Source of the DNA: Leucobacter coleopterorum
GTDB taxonomy: Bacteria; Actinomycetota; Actinomycetes; Actinomycetales; Microbacteriaceae
Reading direction: 5' to 3'
DNA length: 64,000 nucleotides
Assembly: GCF_011382985.1 (NCBI RefSeq)
Contig: NZ_CP049933.1
Coordinates: 1,426,001-1,490,000, forward strand
The notes under the pieces were generated by a model. The model did not search any database and was not told the origin of the DNA. It saw nothing but the letters and a program-made list of their open reading frames with translations. Within the stretch, counting starts at the first letter, position 1. Each line of letters starts with the position of its first letter. The position numbers and the translations under genes are program-made. This document shows positions 40,332-49,204 of the stretch, one piece after another.

Positions 40332-41130
40332 TTAGTTCGACTTTGCAGTGACCCAAACGGTGAGGGCGACAATTGCACCCAGGCCGATGACCCAAATGAA
40401 CAGACCTTCAGCTACTGGACCGAGTGACCCGAGAGTCAGGCCGCCAACTGATGGCTTCTCTTCGATGTACTTGAGGTACGAAATGATGTCGGCCTTCTCC
40501 TGGGGGAGATATTGGTGTCACTAAAGACCGGCATATTCTGCGGCCCAGTTACCATTGCCTCGTAAATGTGCGTGGCGGGGACCCCGGTGAGTTTCGGGCC
40601 ATCTTGCCTTGAGTCAGTGCGCCACCAGCAGCAGCAACGTTGTGGCACATTGCGCAGTTGATGCGGAACAGCTCGCCGCCCGCTGCAACATCGCCATCGC
40701 CTTTAAGGTAACGGGTCTCGGGCAGACCAGGTCCCGGGGCCAGCGAGGCCACGTATGCAGCCATCTGCAGCGTTTGCTCTTCAGAGAACTGCTTCGGCTT
40801 GACCATGCCCTGCGGGCCCTGGAATGCAAGAGGCATACGCCCAGTGCCGACCTGGAAGTTTACAGAGGCTGCGCCAGCGCCCACGAGGGAGGGACCGTCT
40901 TTTGTGCCCTGTGCGCCGGCACCGTGGCAGGTGGCGCAGTTCGCGCCAAAGAGCTTCTCTCCCTCTGAAATGGTGCTTGCCGAGTTGAGGTCGATCTCTG
41001 CAGTTGCAGAGGTCTGGCTGAATCCTGCGTAGGCAGCGCCGGTAACCAGGAGCCCCACTGCTACAAGAGCAACGGTTGCGAATGGATGCCGACGGCCCGA
41101 CTTACGGACGTTCTGAGTGGCGCGAGCCAT
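40332..41130 (-). CDS. qcrC: cytochrome bc1 complex diheme cytochrome c subunit QcrC, two frameshifts
   Basis: Membrane-anchored diheme cytochrome that replaces soluble cytochrome c in the bcc-aa3 supercomplex. Heme sites are CATCH (65-69) and CAMCH (159-163). As read the frame diverges after ALTQGKM. One base near 40598-40604 restores GPKLTGVPATHIYEAMVTGPQNMPVF and one in GGGGG at 40502-40506 restores NISPQEKADIISYLKYIEEK and the C-terminal membrane helix ending VTAKSN at 40332. Restored length is 266 residues. It follows ctaE and precedes qcrA. Confidence 0.92.
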
Positions 41131-41151
41131 AATGTCGATTTCTCCTGATCT

Positions 41152-41781
41152 CTATCGGAGGACGTAAATGACGATGAACAGGATGATCCAGACGATATCC
41201 ACGAAGTGCCAGTAATAAGACACAACGACGGCGCTGGTCTCTTCCTTGTGCCCGAAGTTCTTAACCGCGTAGATGCGGCCAATGACGAGCAGGAAGGCAA
41301 CGAGGCCCAGGGTCACGTGGATTCCGTGGAAGCCGGTAGTCAAGTAGAACGCGGATCCGTAAGGATCGCCGTTAAAGAGAATTCCCTCTGAAACAAACGT
41401 TGCGTACTCGTAAGCCTGGCCGGCCACGAAGATGGCACCCATAAAGAAAGTGAGGTAGAACCACTCAACCGTGCCCCACTTGCGTAGGCCCCGTCCGGTA
41501 GCTCTGGGCTGCATCCGCTCAGCGGCGAAAACGCCTGCCTGGGCCGTAAATGATGATGCAACAAGAACCAGGGTGTTGATCAGAGCAAAAGTGAAGTTAT
41601 GCTTCTCCACTTGTTCTGCCCAAAGGTCTGGATTCATGGCGCGCAGCGTGAAATAGATCGCGAAGAGGCCAGCGAAGAACATAACCTCGCTGCCGAGCCA
41701 CACGATCGTACCGACGGCGACGATGTTCGGTCGCTTCACCGTGGGCACGGCTGACTTCGTATTCATAGTGGTCGTAGTCAC
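41152..41781 (-). CDS. ctaE: cytochrome c oxidase subunit III CtaE
   Basis: Membrane subunit of the aa3 oxidase, 209 residues with five hydrophobic segments, typical [17 protein letters not shown] and the C-terminal [14 protein letters not shown]. It begins the ctaE-qcrCAB operon, the order found across actinobacteria. GTG 41781 is used here, though the GGAGG lies very close to it; ATG 41766 is an alternative. A CATAAT hexamer just upstream may be its -10 element. Confidence 0.93.
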   Translation of the reverse strand: MTTTTMNTKSAVPTVKRPNIVAVGTIVWLGSEVMFFAGLFAIYFTLRAMNPDLWAEQVEKHNFTFALINTLVLVASSFTAQAGVFAAERMQPRATGRGLRKWGTVEWFYLTFFMGAIFVAGQAYEYATFVSEGILFNGDPYGSAFYLTTGFHGIHVTLGLVAFLLVIGRIYAVKNFGHKEETSAVVVSYYWHFVDIVWIILFIVIYVLR

Positions 41782-41914
41782 CCCTCCATTATGGCTGAAA
41801 GTTTGGTGTGCGTTTTGCCTGAGCGCGGCGCGCCGAACTTTCTGCGAACTTCCTGAGTAAGCTTACCGCGTCTGAGAGGGCTTTGTGTGCACGCGACGCG
41901 CTGAGGCCACTCGA

Positions 41915-41920
41915 TAAGAT
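41915..41920 (+). promoter_or_regulatory. -10 element of a probable leaderless promoter for trpD
   Basis: TAAGAT ends 6 bases before the trpD ATG; no ribosome-binding site is present. Confidence 0.45.
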
Positions 41921-41926
41921 TGCTTC

Positions 41927-42995
41927 ATGATCGAAGAACGCAACTGGCCCTCCGTGCTGACTACCCTTTTGGATAGTGAAGACCTCAGCGTTTCGCAGGC
42001 AGAGTGGGCGATGTCTCGCGTGATGACGGGGTCTGCAACCGGTGCACAGATGGGTGCTTTTCTTGTTGCACTTCGTTCAAAAGGGGTCACGATTGATGAG
42101 GTAATCGGATTTCGAGACGCGATCCTTGCCGAGTCATTGCCGCTCTCGCTGCCCGCGATGTCGCTGGACATTGTCGGGACAGGGGGCGATCGCTTTGGTA
42201 CGGTCAATGTTTCGACGATGGCCTCTGTGACCGCAGCAGCCGCCGGGGTTCCCGTGGTGAAACACGGAAATCGTGCTGCCAGCAGCCTTTCGGGATCCTC
42301 TGATGTTCTGAGTGCACTTGGCATAAATCTGGCTCTCGACGCCGATCAGCTCTCTGAATCTTTCGGTAAAGCGGGCATTGCGTTTGTGCACGCAGCCCGC
42401 TTCCTTCCAGGATTCCGCCACGCGGCTCCGGTTCGTTCGGAACTTGGGATCCCAACCGTGTTTAACTTCCTCGGCCCACTCTGTAACCCGGTCAGGCCTG
42501 AAGCTTCTGCGGTGGGTGTCGCCGATATTGAAAGGGTTCCGCTTTTTGTCGGCGTTTTTCGGCTTCGCGGCGCGTCGGCTCTGGTGTTCAGAGGTGATGA
42601 TGGGCTCGACGAACTCACAACCACCGGTCACTCGCGTGTGTGGGAGGTGAGCCGAGGTGGCCTCACTGAACACGACATAGACCCCGAGACCTCGGCATAC
42701 CGCGTGCAGAGATTCGCGACCTCGTTGGTGGAACTCCCGACGAGAACGCTGACGTGGTTCGTCGCCTGTTTGCGGGGAGAAGGGGCCGGTGCGCGATATC
42801 GTTCTACTGAACGCTGCCGCTGGTCTAGTTGCCTATGACCTCGCGAGTCGACCCGAGTCTGTCGAGAGGCCCCTGCTTGAGCGCCTCGCGGAGAAGATTT
42901 CAGTAGCGGCCGAGACTATTGATTCCGGTCTCGCTTCAGCGAAACTCGAAGATTGGGTCCGCGCGACTTCGGTCTATCACGGGACGCCCTCCTAG
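41927..42995 (+). CDS. trpD: anthranilate phosphoribosyltransferase TrpD, two frameshifts
   Basis: Second step of tryptophan synthesis, joining anthranilate to PRPP. The N-terminal helical domain is followed by the PRPP site GTGGDRFGTVNVST and KHGNRAASSLSGSSDVL. The frame is lost after DPET. One base at 42690-42691 restores TLGIPRAEIRDLVGGTPDENADVV and one at 42774-42777 restores AGEKGPVRDIVLLNAAAG to the end. Restored length is 356 residues, normal for the family. It lies next to ctaE, a common actinobacterial arrangement, and away from other trp genes except trpF. Confidence 0.93.
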
Positions 42996-43073
42996 AAGCG
43001 AAATTCGGAGGCGTCGAGAAATTAGTCTCCGCGTGCAGGCGTTGCTGTGGGGTCAGGCGCACAACCTGTTTAC

Positions 43074-44033
43074 CTAGTCGTTCGTGTGAGGACGATCCAT
43101 TCGGCTGTACTTCGCTAAGAACGGCATCGGGTCGATGGGTTTTTTGTCGAGTACAAGCGCTAGATGCAGGTGCGGTCCAAACGACATTCCGGTGTTGCCC
43201 ACGCGGCCAACTGGATCACCCATCTTGACGTCATCTCCGACTTTTAGGGTGTGCGATCCCATTTGCATGTGACAGTAACGGCTCGTGAGGGTTTTGTTAT
43301 CGATGCTGTGTTCAAGCTTGAGACCGAACCCGCAGCCATCGTCTGCGAAGCCCGCTTCGAGTACCTCACCATCCGCAATTGCTTGGATGGGAGTGCCCGC
43401 TGTCGCCGCAAAATCTTGAGCGTCGTGAAATTGCTCTACGGGGGCGGTGCGGTACCCGAACGGGTCAGTAAGCATTACCGTTTGAACAAACGGATAGTTC
43501 ACGAGAGCTTCGGGGCGGAAGGTAAACGAAGTCGGCGAAGAGTCGAGGGTTTCAACCGCATCGATGTTGCTGAGAGAGTCAGCCAGAGCTTCGGGAGCCT
43601 CAGCGGTACTGAATAGCCGCTGCTGCGCTGCGACAGCTGGCTCGGTGTAAGCGACATTTTCCGTGAGGGGAATTGAGAGTGCGAGTAACAACGCACACGC
43701 GCTACTGCCTGCTGCAACCTTGATAAAGGGGTGGCGACGCTTCGAATCAGTAGCCTCGGTCTCTATTGCCACAAGGGGAACGTGAGTACGAGCTGGAACG
43801 CGAACTGAAGAGGTATGGGTGGCCACGTGTTCAGCGCGCCGCGCGGGCGTGGTGAGCAGTGCTGTGGTTGCCACATCGGAAAGCTCATTTGCAACTGGTG
43901 TGGTTGGTGTTTGTCGTTCCCGCTGCTCTCGAAGAGATTTGCGAGAGGGGTAGCGGACCGGTGCCGGGGAGGAGCGTCTACCATTCGACCCCGCGTTACG
44001 GGAGTGTCGCAAGTAATAACCTCGCTTGAACAT
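43074..44033 (-). CDS. M23 (LytM) family metallopeptidase, membrane-anchored
   Basis: Probable cell-wall endopeptidase or activator. A basic cytoplasmic N-terminus of about 110 residues precedes one hydrophobic segment (SSACALLLALSIPL), a linker, and a C-terminal M23 domain with the zinc-site segments FHDAQDF (HxxxD; the usual middle Gly is Ala), YCHMQMGSH and FGPHLHLAL. ATG 44033 (MFKRGYYLRHSRN) is chosen; the frame is open 14 codons further. No clear ribosome-binding site was seen. Convergent with trpD. Confidence 0.82.
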   Translation of the reverse strand: MFKRGYYLRHSRNAGSNGRRSSPAPVRYPSRKSLREQRERQTPTTPVANELSDVATTALLTTPARRAEHVATHTSSVRVPARTHVPLVAIETEATDSKRRHPFIKVAAGSSACALLLALSIPLTENVAYTEPAVAAQQRLFSTAEAPEALADSLSNIDAVETLDSSPTSFTFRPEALVNYPFVQTVMLTDPFGYRTAPVEQFHDAQDFAATAGTPIQAIADGEVLEAGFADDGCGFGLKLEHSIDNKTLTSRYCHMQMGSHTLKVGDDVKMGDPVGRVGNTGMSFGPHLHLALVLDKKPIDPMPFLAKYSRMDRPHTND

Positions 44034-44088
44034 AACGGACAGATTACAACGAAGCCGCGCTGAGCGCCATCTCATTATTGAGAAAGCA

Positions 44089-44737
44089 TTAACTGTGTGC
44101 TCGACTCAAAGACTGTTTTGCGGCACGAATAAATTTTTCTACAAGCGCAAGATCTTTCACTCCGGGGGCGCATTCCACGCCGCTGGAAACGTCAACCCCC
44201 ACGGCGCTGCAGCTGAAATCGCCGAGGATACATTGTCTGGGGTGAGTCCCCCAGCGAGGATCCAGTTGCTGCCTAGGGCGCCAGGTTTTACTTGAGCGAG
44301 ATTCCATGTTTCGCCCGACCCCGGCGTCGCGCCGTCGACCAAAAGACGCTCCTCGAAATACTCGCCAGATCGTAGTTTCGGGTGTGTCGTAAGCGAAGTA
44401 GCGCGCCAGACTCGAGGCAGGATCAACCGCGCCTTCGTGAAATCATCAAGAGTATATGCCTCCCGTGGAGCTGAAGAACGTTAAAACCAAGATCCCGAGC
44501 TATCTTTGCAGCCTCGATCGCGGGAACGCGGTTCACTACCAGAACGGTATCCGCGTGGGGGTTGGTGGTATTCACTGCAGACACGACCTTTGCCGCGATT
44601 TCGGGCTTTGCGTCACGTGGGCGCCGTGATCCCATGACCACCCCGATTGCATCGGCACCGAACCCAACTGCGCGCCGTGCCATCTCGGCATCGCGTAGCC
44701 CACAGATCTTTACATACACACTAGACAGGTCAGGCAC
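44089..44737 (-). CDS. trpF: phosphoribosylanthranilate isomerase TrpF, two frameshifts
   Basis: Third step of tryptophan synthesis. The start reads VYVKICGLRDAEMARRAVGFGADAIGVV, the classical TrpF beginning. One base at 44462-44464 restores VLQLHGEAYTLDDFTKAR and one in CCCCC at 44196-44200 restores AAPWGVDVSSGVECAPGVKD, the phosphate-binding end. Restored length is 216 residues. Catalytic Cys (KICGLR) and the Asp of GVDVSSG are then both present. It is 55 bases upstream of the M23 gene on the same strand. Confidence 0.9.
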
Positions 44738-44820
44738 GCAAGTAGTTAATCAGAGTAACGGGTGAGAGCCCTGTGTGTTCGCCCTCGTCGAATTACCGGG
44801 GCAAGTACATGCAGCGGGTC

Positions 44821-44826
44821 TATGCT
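44821..44826 (+). promoter_or_regulatory. -10 element of a probable leaderless promoter for the small membrane protein
   Basis: TATGCT ends 6 bases before ATG 44833. Confidence 0.4.
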
Positions 44827-44832
44827 CAGAGC

Positions 44833-45343
44833 ATGTGGTTGCGACGAGCGTTTTACTGGTGGCTCTTTCCCTCTGCGATGTTGTTACCGCTCTGGTTACT
44901 TATTGGGTGGGGTGTGTTTCAAGCTGGTGGGTGGGTCTTTCTCTGGGTGCTGTTCGTCGCGATCCCGTCGGTGCTGATCGGTCAGTTGGTGCTGGCCCTC
45001 CTTGTTCGTTCCAGACCGTCGGTTCGTGCCAATGGGGCTGTGTCTTGGCTTGACGTTATGGGCTTCTCCGTGTGGCACGTGCTTGTGATTCTCGTGGGCT
45101 GCTTTATCGAGGCCTGGTTTCCGTTGCTGCTCACCGCAGCAATTGTTGCTGCGATCGGGTTGTTCTGGTTGACCTTTCGGCAACTGCGGGCTGAGATCGT
45201 GGCCCGTGTTGAGATGAACTCAGGGGAGTTATCTATGAGGAAGCATCCACGAGTGGAACGGGTTTTGCGAAACCGGGGAGGTGCTCATCATTACTGATGC
45301 CCCTTCAGATGATGAGGATCCTCGCGCGACACCAAAGAATTGA
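44833..45343 (+). CDS. small membrane protein of unknown function, C-terminus probably frameshifted
   Basis: I do not recognise the family with certainty. Starting at MWLRRAFYWWLFPSAMLLP there are about four hydrophobic segments in 120 residues, then a basic helix. As read the frame ends at 45297 in RVLRNRGGAHHY. A different frame in the same stretch reads GEVLIITDAPSDDEDPRATPKN to TGA 45341-45343, seven bases before the next gene; an acidic tail like this is more plausible. Two one-base additions around 45223-45240 connect them and make 170 residues. ATG 44809 is an alternative start. Confidence 0.6.
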
Positions 45344-45349
45344 CTAAGC

Positions 45350-45973
45350 GTGAATGGCGATCCTTCGGAGGCGGTCAATAGTGTGCGTGAGGCCTATGGT
45401 CTCAGAGCAGCGGAGTATGCCAAGGTCTTAGGTAACATGGGGGCAACCCACTCCGCGGATCGTGAGTTCGTGCTGCGCTGGGCAAGGCGATGCGTGGGGC
45501 CGGTTATTGATGCCGGTTGTGGTCCAGGACATTGGACCGAGTTTCTCAGGCTTGAAGGTATTGAGGTAGAGGGAGTCGACTGTGTTCCCGAGTTCATCTC
45601 GGAGGCCGAACAGCGATACCCCGACACTTTGTACAGGCTTGCGGTTCTGCCGGACCTTGAAGTTGCCTCAGGGGCACTCAGGGGAGTGCTCGCGTGGTAC
45701 TCACTGATTCATTTGCCTCCTGAACAAATGGGGGCGACGATCACCTCACTGGCCAAATTCTTGCAACCAGGAGGTGAACTCGCACTGGGCTTTTTTGAAG
45801 GACCAGAAATTGAGCCATTTGAGCACGCGGTGGTGACCGCCTATTTTTGGCCAATCAATGAGCTTGTGCGTCACCTTGAAAGCGCAGGTTTTGAGATCGT
45901 AGAAATCGACATGCGTGCAGATCCTCATGCTCGTTCGCACGGGGCGATCTCAGCTCGACTCTCTGCGCGATAA
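45350..45973 (+). CDS. class I SAM-dependent methyltransferase
   Basis: A 207-residue small-molecule type methyltransferase. Motif I is IDAGCGPGHW (53-62), then GVDCVPEFISEAEQRYP, and a motif II-like YSLIHLPPEQM and PGGELALGFFEG. The C-terminal part resembles ubiquinone/tellurite-type methyltransferases, but no substrate can be named. GTG start, 7 bases after the probable end of the membrane protein gene, with no strong ribosome-binding site. Confidence 0.8.
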   Translation: MNGDPSEAVNSVREAYGLRAAEYAKVLGNMGATHSADREFVLRWARRCVGPVIDAGCGPGHWTEFLRLEGIEVEGVDCVPEFISEAEQRYPDTLYRLAVLPDLEVASGALRGVLAWYSLIHLPPEQMGATITSLAKFLQPGGELALGFFEGPEIEPFEHAVVTAYFWPINELVRHLESAGFEIVEIDMRADPHARSHGAISARLSAR

Positions 45974-46020
45974 ACTCGTGCCCGCACCCACTTCGTGCGA
46001 TTGAGTTTTGGAGGGCAACA

Positions 46021-46734
46021 ATGAAGCAGCAGGAAAGCCCAGCCAAAAACGGCATTGCCCGTGTTGAAAAATGGGAAATGCGAACCGCCTGGCCACTGTT
46101 TTTGGGTTCCGTCGCCTTTGTGACGATTCTGACCTGGACTTTCTTTAATGAGGGAACGCGGGAAGACCTCCTAACGCTCGCAATAGCGACGCTTCCGCTG
46201 CTCTGGGTCTGGTTTGCGACCGACTATTTTGTTCGTCTCGGAATGGCTGGGCGGGATCGTCGACACTTTATTGCCACGCGGTCGCTTGACCTCGCGAGCC
46301 TGATACTGCCGTTCCTTCGGCCCTTTCTCATTCTTGTCTACATTTGGAGACTTCCGGTGTTCAGGCACGGATCCGGGCGCGCTCAACGCGTTCGCTACAT
46401 CCTTACAATCACCCTGTTCACCTTCATGCTTGTGTACACCGAGTCGTACTGTGTGTGGCTCGTCGAGAGAGATGCCCTGGGTGCAAACATCGTGAACTTT
46501 GGTGACGCCTTGTGGTGGGGCTTTGCGACGATTGCGACCGTCGGGTACGGCGATTTTGTGCCGGTCACTGTGCCTGGGAGAGTGCTCGCTGTCACGCTTA
46601 TGGTCGGGGGATTCTTCGCGATCGGAGTTGTCACAGCGACCTTGGTTTCAGAACTCAACGACCGGATCCACAAGGCAGCACAAAAGATCAAGGAACGGCG
46701 TGAAGCAACGGAGCATCAAGCGGACACTGGTTGA
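46021..46734 (+). CDS. potassium channel family protein (voltage-gated-like)
   Basis: A 237-residue membrane protein with about six hydrophobic segments and the selectivity filter TVGYGD near residues 173-178, preceded by the pore helix FGDALWWGFATIA. An Arg-bearing fourth segment (RPFLILVYIWRLPVFRHG) suggests a voltage-sensor-like domain. The cytoplasmic C-terminus is a short basic helix without a RCK domain. GGAGG precedes the ATG. Convergent with the CPBP-type gene. Confidence 0.88.
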   Translation: MKQQESPAKNGIARVEKWEMRTAWPLFLGSVAFVTILTWTFFNEGTREDLLTLAIATLPLLWVWFATDYFVRLGMAGRDRRHFIATRSLDLASLILPFLRPFLILVYIWRLPVFRHGSGRAQRVRYILTITLFTFMLVYTESYCVWLVERDALGANIVNFGDALWWGFATIATVGYGDFVPVTVPGRVLAVTLMVGGFFAIGVVTATLVSELNDRIHKAAQKIKERREATEHQADTG

Positions 46735-46741
46735 AGTGTGG

Positions 46742-47518
46742 CTATGACACCGTCATTGCTGCAGCGGTGATGATCACAAAGCCGAATGTGCTCCAGTCGT
46801 TCAAGATGTGAGCACCCGTTGATACCGCGATGTTCTTTGTACGAATAAAGGCGAGGGTCAGTACGAGGCGGGCAGCTCCGATGATGAGGAGTGCCTGCGC
46901 AAAGTTCCAACCGTAGGTTGGCAGGTGCGCAGCACTGAACCACATGGCCGTGATGACCCAGGCGAGAATGATGGAGGTTTTGCGGCTTAGTTTTGCCTTT
47001 GAATAGAGCAAGTACATCACGGCGAGGAAAGGGAGGATCGTGAAAATCTCCTCTCCAAAGAGCTGAATGCCGGTTCCGAGGAAAAACGCGAGGACTTCGA
47101 CTTCACCAGCATCGGCGAGGCCATCGGCGGCCGTATTTGCATTTGCGCCGAAAAGCATCGCAACGAGAATGCCAACGAGCGACGTCACAGCGAGGTTTAG
47201 TAGCCAGAACACGACCATTGTCAGTCAGTCTCGACCGCTGAGGCGATGGAAGATGGCCGACCAATACTTCCCAGTGAACACGACAAATAGAGTGAGAGGG
47301 ATCGCGGGGAACAGAATGCGGGGGATTAGCGCCGTAAGCTCGTCGGAACGCGGAATTGATATGAGTGCCAGAAACCCGAGAATGCAAGCCACGATGATGA
47401 GCAGCCATTTCCACGTGCCTACCATAATCGGTTCACCGTCGTAATACGGGAAGTCGCGATCATCATTTCGTTCGATGAAGCGACCGAAACGTTTGGGTGC
47501 TGCGAGCTCTGGATTCAT
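46742..47518 (-). pseudogene. CPBP-type membrane protein interrupted by an in-frame TGA
   Basis: Two stretches in the same frame form one CPBP (Abi-like) membrane protein of 258 codons: an N-terminal half from ATG 47518 (MNPELAAPKRFGRFIERN) ending GRD, TGA at 47225-47227, then LTMVVFWLLNLAVTSLVG to the end. The second half has the family segments LFGEEIFTILPF, FSAAHLPTYGW and HILNDW. The metal-site Arg of the usual EExxxR is missing. Unlike other breaks in this window, no frame change is involved; a TGG-to-TGA change would explain it. It could be a real nonsense mutation, a base error, or two separate proteins, the second starting at 47218. Confidence 0.65.
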
Positions 47519-47620
47519 GACTGGATTATTGCAGTTCGAATTCTGTGGCGCAGGGGATGGTGCTGGTATGACGTGCGCGGTAATGAGGGAGCGGGCAATT
47601 CTGCTTAAACTGACATAATA

Positions 47621-47662
47621 TAGATTATCGTGCAATCGCGAATCGGATTGCAGGATAATCTA
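47621..47662. repeat. 42-bp near-perfect palindrome upstream of the CPBP-type gene
   Basis: TAGATTATCGTGCAATC at 47621-47637 and GATTGCAGGATAATCTA at 47646-47662 are inverted copies with one mismatch, around an 8-base spacer. A third copy of the core, TGCACGATAATCT, lies at 47702-47714. The 273 bases between the CPBP gene start and the downstream M23 gene end hold no gene; this repeat is the main structure. It may be an operator with an extra half-site. No known regulator box is recognised. Confidence 0.6.
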
Positions 47663-47701
47663 TGGCCCAATCAGGGACCGGTTGTTGGGTACGTATTTGG
47701 G

Positions 47702-47714
47702 TGCACGATAATCT
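47702..47714 (-). repeat. third copy of the AGATTATCGTGCA motif
   Basis: TGCACGATAATCT is the exact reverse complement of bases 47622-47634, 40 bases beyond the palindrome. Confidence 0.5.
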
Positions 47715-47791
47715 GAGTCAGCATTCAGCGGTGAGCGGTTGATAGCCACGCAACCGCGGCAAAAGAGTATGTAGTAACTTCTGGCCAGGAA

Positions 47792-49092
47792 TCAGCCAAA
47801 CAAGAACGGGTATGGATCCAGGTAAGGCACATAGTAGTTATCGTTGAAACCTGGGATGACCTCAAAGTGCAGGTGGCAGCCCGTGCTGGCTCCTGTCGAG
47901 CCAACCCAGCCAATGGTCTGGCCTGCCTGCACGTACTGACCGGCGCTCACCGGCGGCCAGCCAATCATGTGAGCAAAACGTGTCTGGTAACCATTGTCTT
48001 GGTTGAGATAAACCATGTTGCCACCAAAATTGTCGACATAGCCCGCGATGCTGACAGTGCCTCCAACAGGTGCCACGATGGGTGTGCCGCATGGTGCAGC
48101 CAGGTCCAATCCAGTGTGGTCGGGACGCTCAGGCGGGCGGAAACCCTCAGAGATGTAGTAGTTCGAAGTCGGGATAATCCAGCCGGTTGACGACTGGCCG
48201 CCACCACCACCGCCTCCGCCAGTGTTGCCTCCGCCTCCAGTGTTTCCGCCGCCAGAGTTATTGTTGTTCGCGTTCTCGGCGTTCTTTCTGGCTTCTTCTT
48301 CGAGGCGCTGGCGCTCAGCTTCTTCTTCGCGCACGCGTTTCTCGTAGCCGGCAACGGTGTTTGTCGTGGTGTCTTTGAGGGCAGCCAGCTGAGCCGTAAG
48401 CTCATTCTGTTTCGCTTCCTGGGCCACCACGCTCGAGCGTTGCGCCTCGACCGCCTTTGCCGCAGCAGCCTCCTTGGCCTGCAGGTCAACCAGCAGCGCC
48501 TCACGTTCCTTCTTTGCGGCTTCGGCTTGTTTGCCGAGTGAAGCAGCGTTGTTAGCGGACTGTTCTGCTTCTCCTGAGATTTCGCTATTGCGCTCAGTTG
48601 CCTTCGACATTGACGCGAGGCGATCAAGCAGTGCATCGCTGGTCTTCGCATCTGACTCCAGCAGCAACTCAAGGCTGCGGTCCACTCCCCCCGAGCGATA
48701 CATCTGGGCGACGATCACGCCGGCACGGTCTGCCGCATCGTCAGCCTTCTTTTTGCTGTCTGCAGCCTGGGTGACGAGTGAGTCTGCTTTCCAAGCGGCA
48801 TCGTTAAACTTTTGCTGAGCCTCGCGCATTGCCTCGGTCGCTGCCGCGTGTGTGTTTCTCAGACGAGTGAGTTCCTTCTCCCCGCGGCAATGAGACCCTC
48901 TATCTCCTTAGCTTTGGCTGCGGCAGCCGCCTCGTTTTTCTTGGCATTTTGAACGTCTTCCCAGGTTGGCAGGTCAGTTGCCTGCGCTGGAACCGGGGTG
49001 AAGTGTGCGGGTGCAGCCAGCGTGAGTGCCAGAGCGGCGGCAAGTATTGCACGCACCCAAATGTTCTTGCGTGCGGTGGTGTGCTTAGCCAT
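47792..49092 (-). CDS. secreted M23 peptidase with coiled-coil domain (EnvC/RipA-activator-like), frameshifted
   Basis: A signal peptide (VRAILAAALALTLAAPAH) precedes a long Ala/Glu/Lys-rich coiled coil (about 40-215), a Gly/Asn-rich linker (GGGNTGGGGNTGG) and a C-terminal M23 domain with HTGLD and CHLHFEV zinc ligands. The layout resembles EnvC-type cell-separation proteins. As read, the N-terminal part ends in AAGRRNSLV; one base at CCCC 48880-48883 gives AAGEKELTRLRNTHAAATEAM, joining into MREAQQKFND. Restored length is 433 residues. Function as a peptidoglycan hydrolase or activator is inferred. Confidence 0.88.
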
Positions 49093-49183
49093 GTGATCCC
49101 AAACGGTAACTCAATTAGATGTCCGGAACGAATCTATCGAGAATTTGCCGAAAAAACCGTGAGTCAAATTCGCGTTTTCCTGA

Positions 49184-49198
49184 GAATCTGTCAGATTC
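49184..49198. promoter_or_regulatory. 15-bp perfect palindrome between PAP2 and M23 genes
   Basis: GAATCTG-T-CAGATTC, perfect 7-base arms, 6 bases beyond the PAP2 stop and 92 bases upstream of the M23 start. A loop of one base makes a hairpin unlikely, so an operator is more probable. Confidence 0.35.
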
Positions 49199-49204
49199 GA
49201 TGTT

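Noticed and set aside
47225-47227. Selenocysteine at the TGA of the CPBP-type gene
   Set aside because: The family has no selenocysteine members that I know of, and I see no convincing insertion element just downstream.
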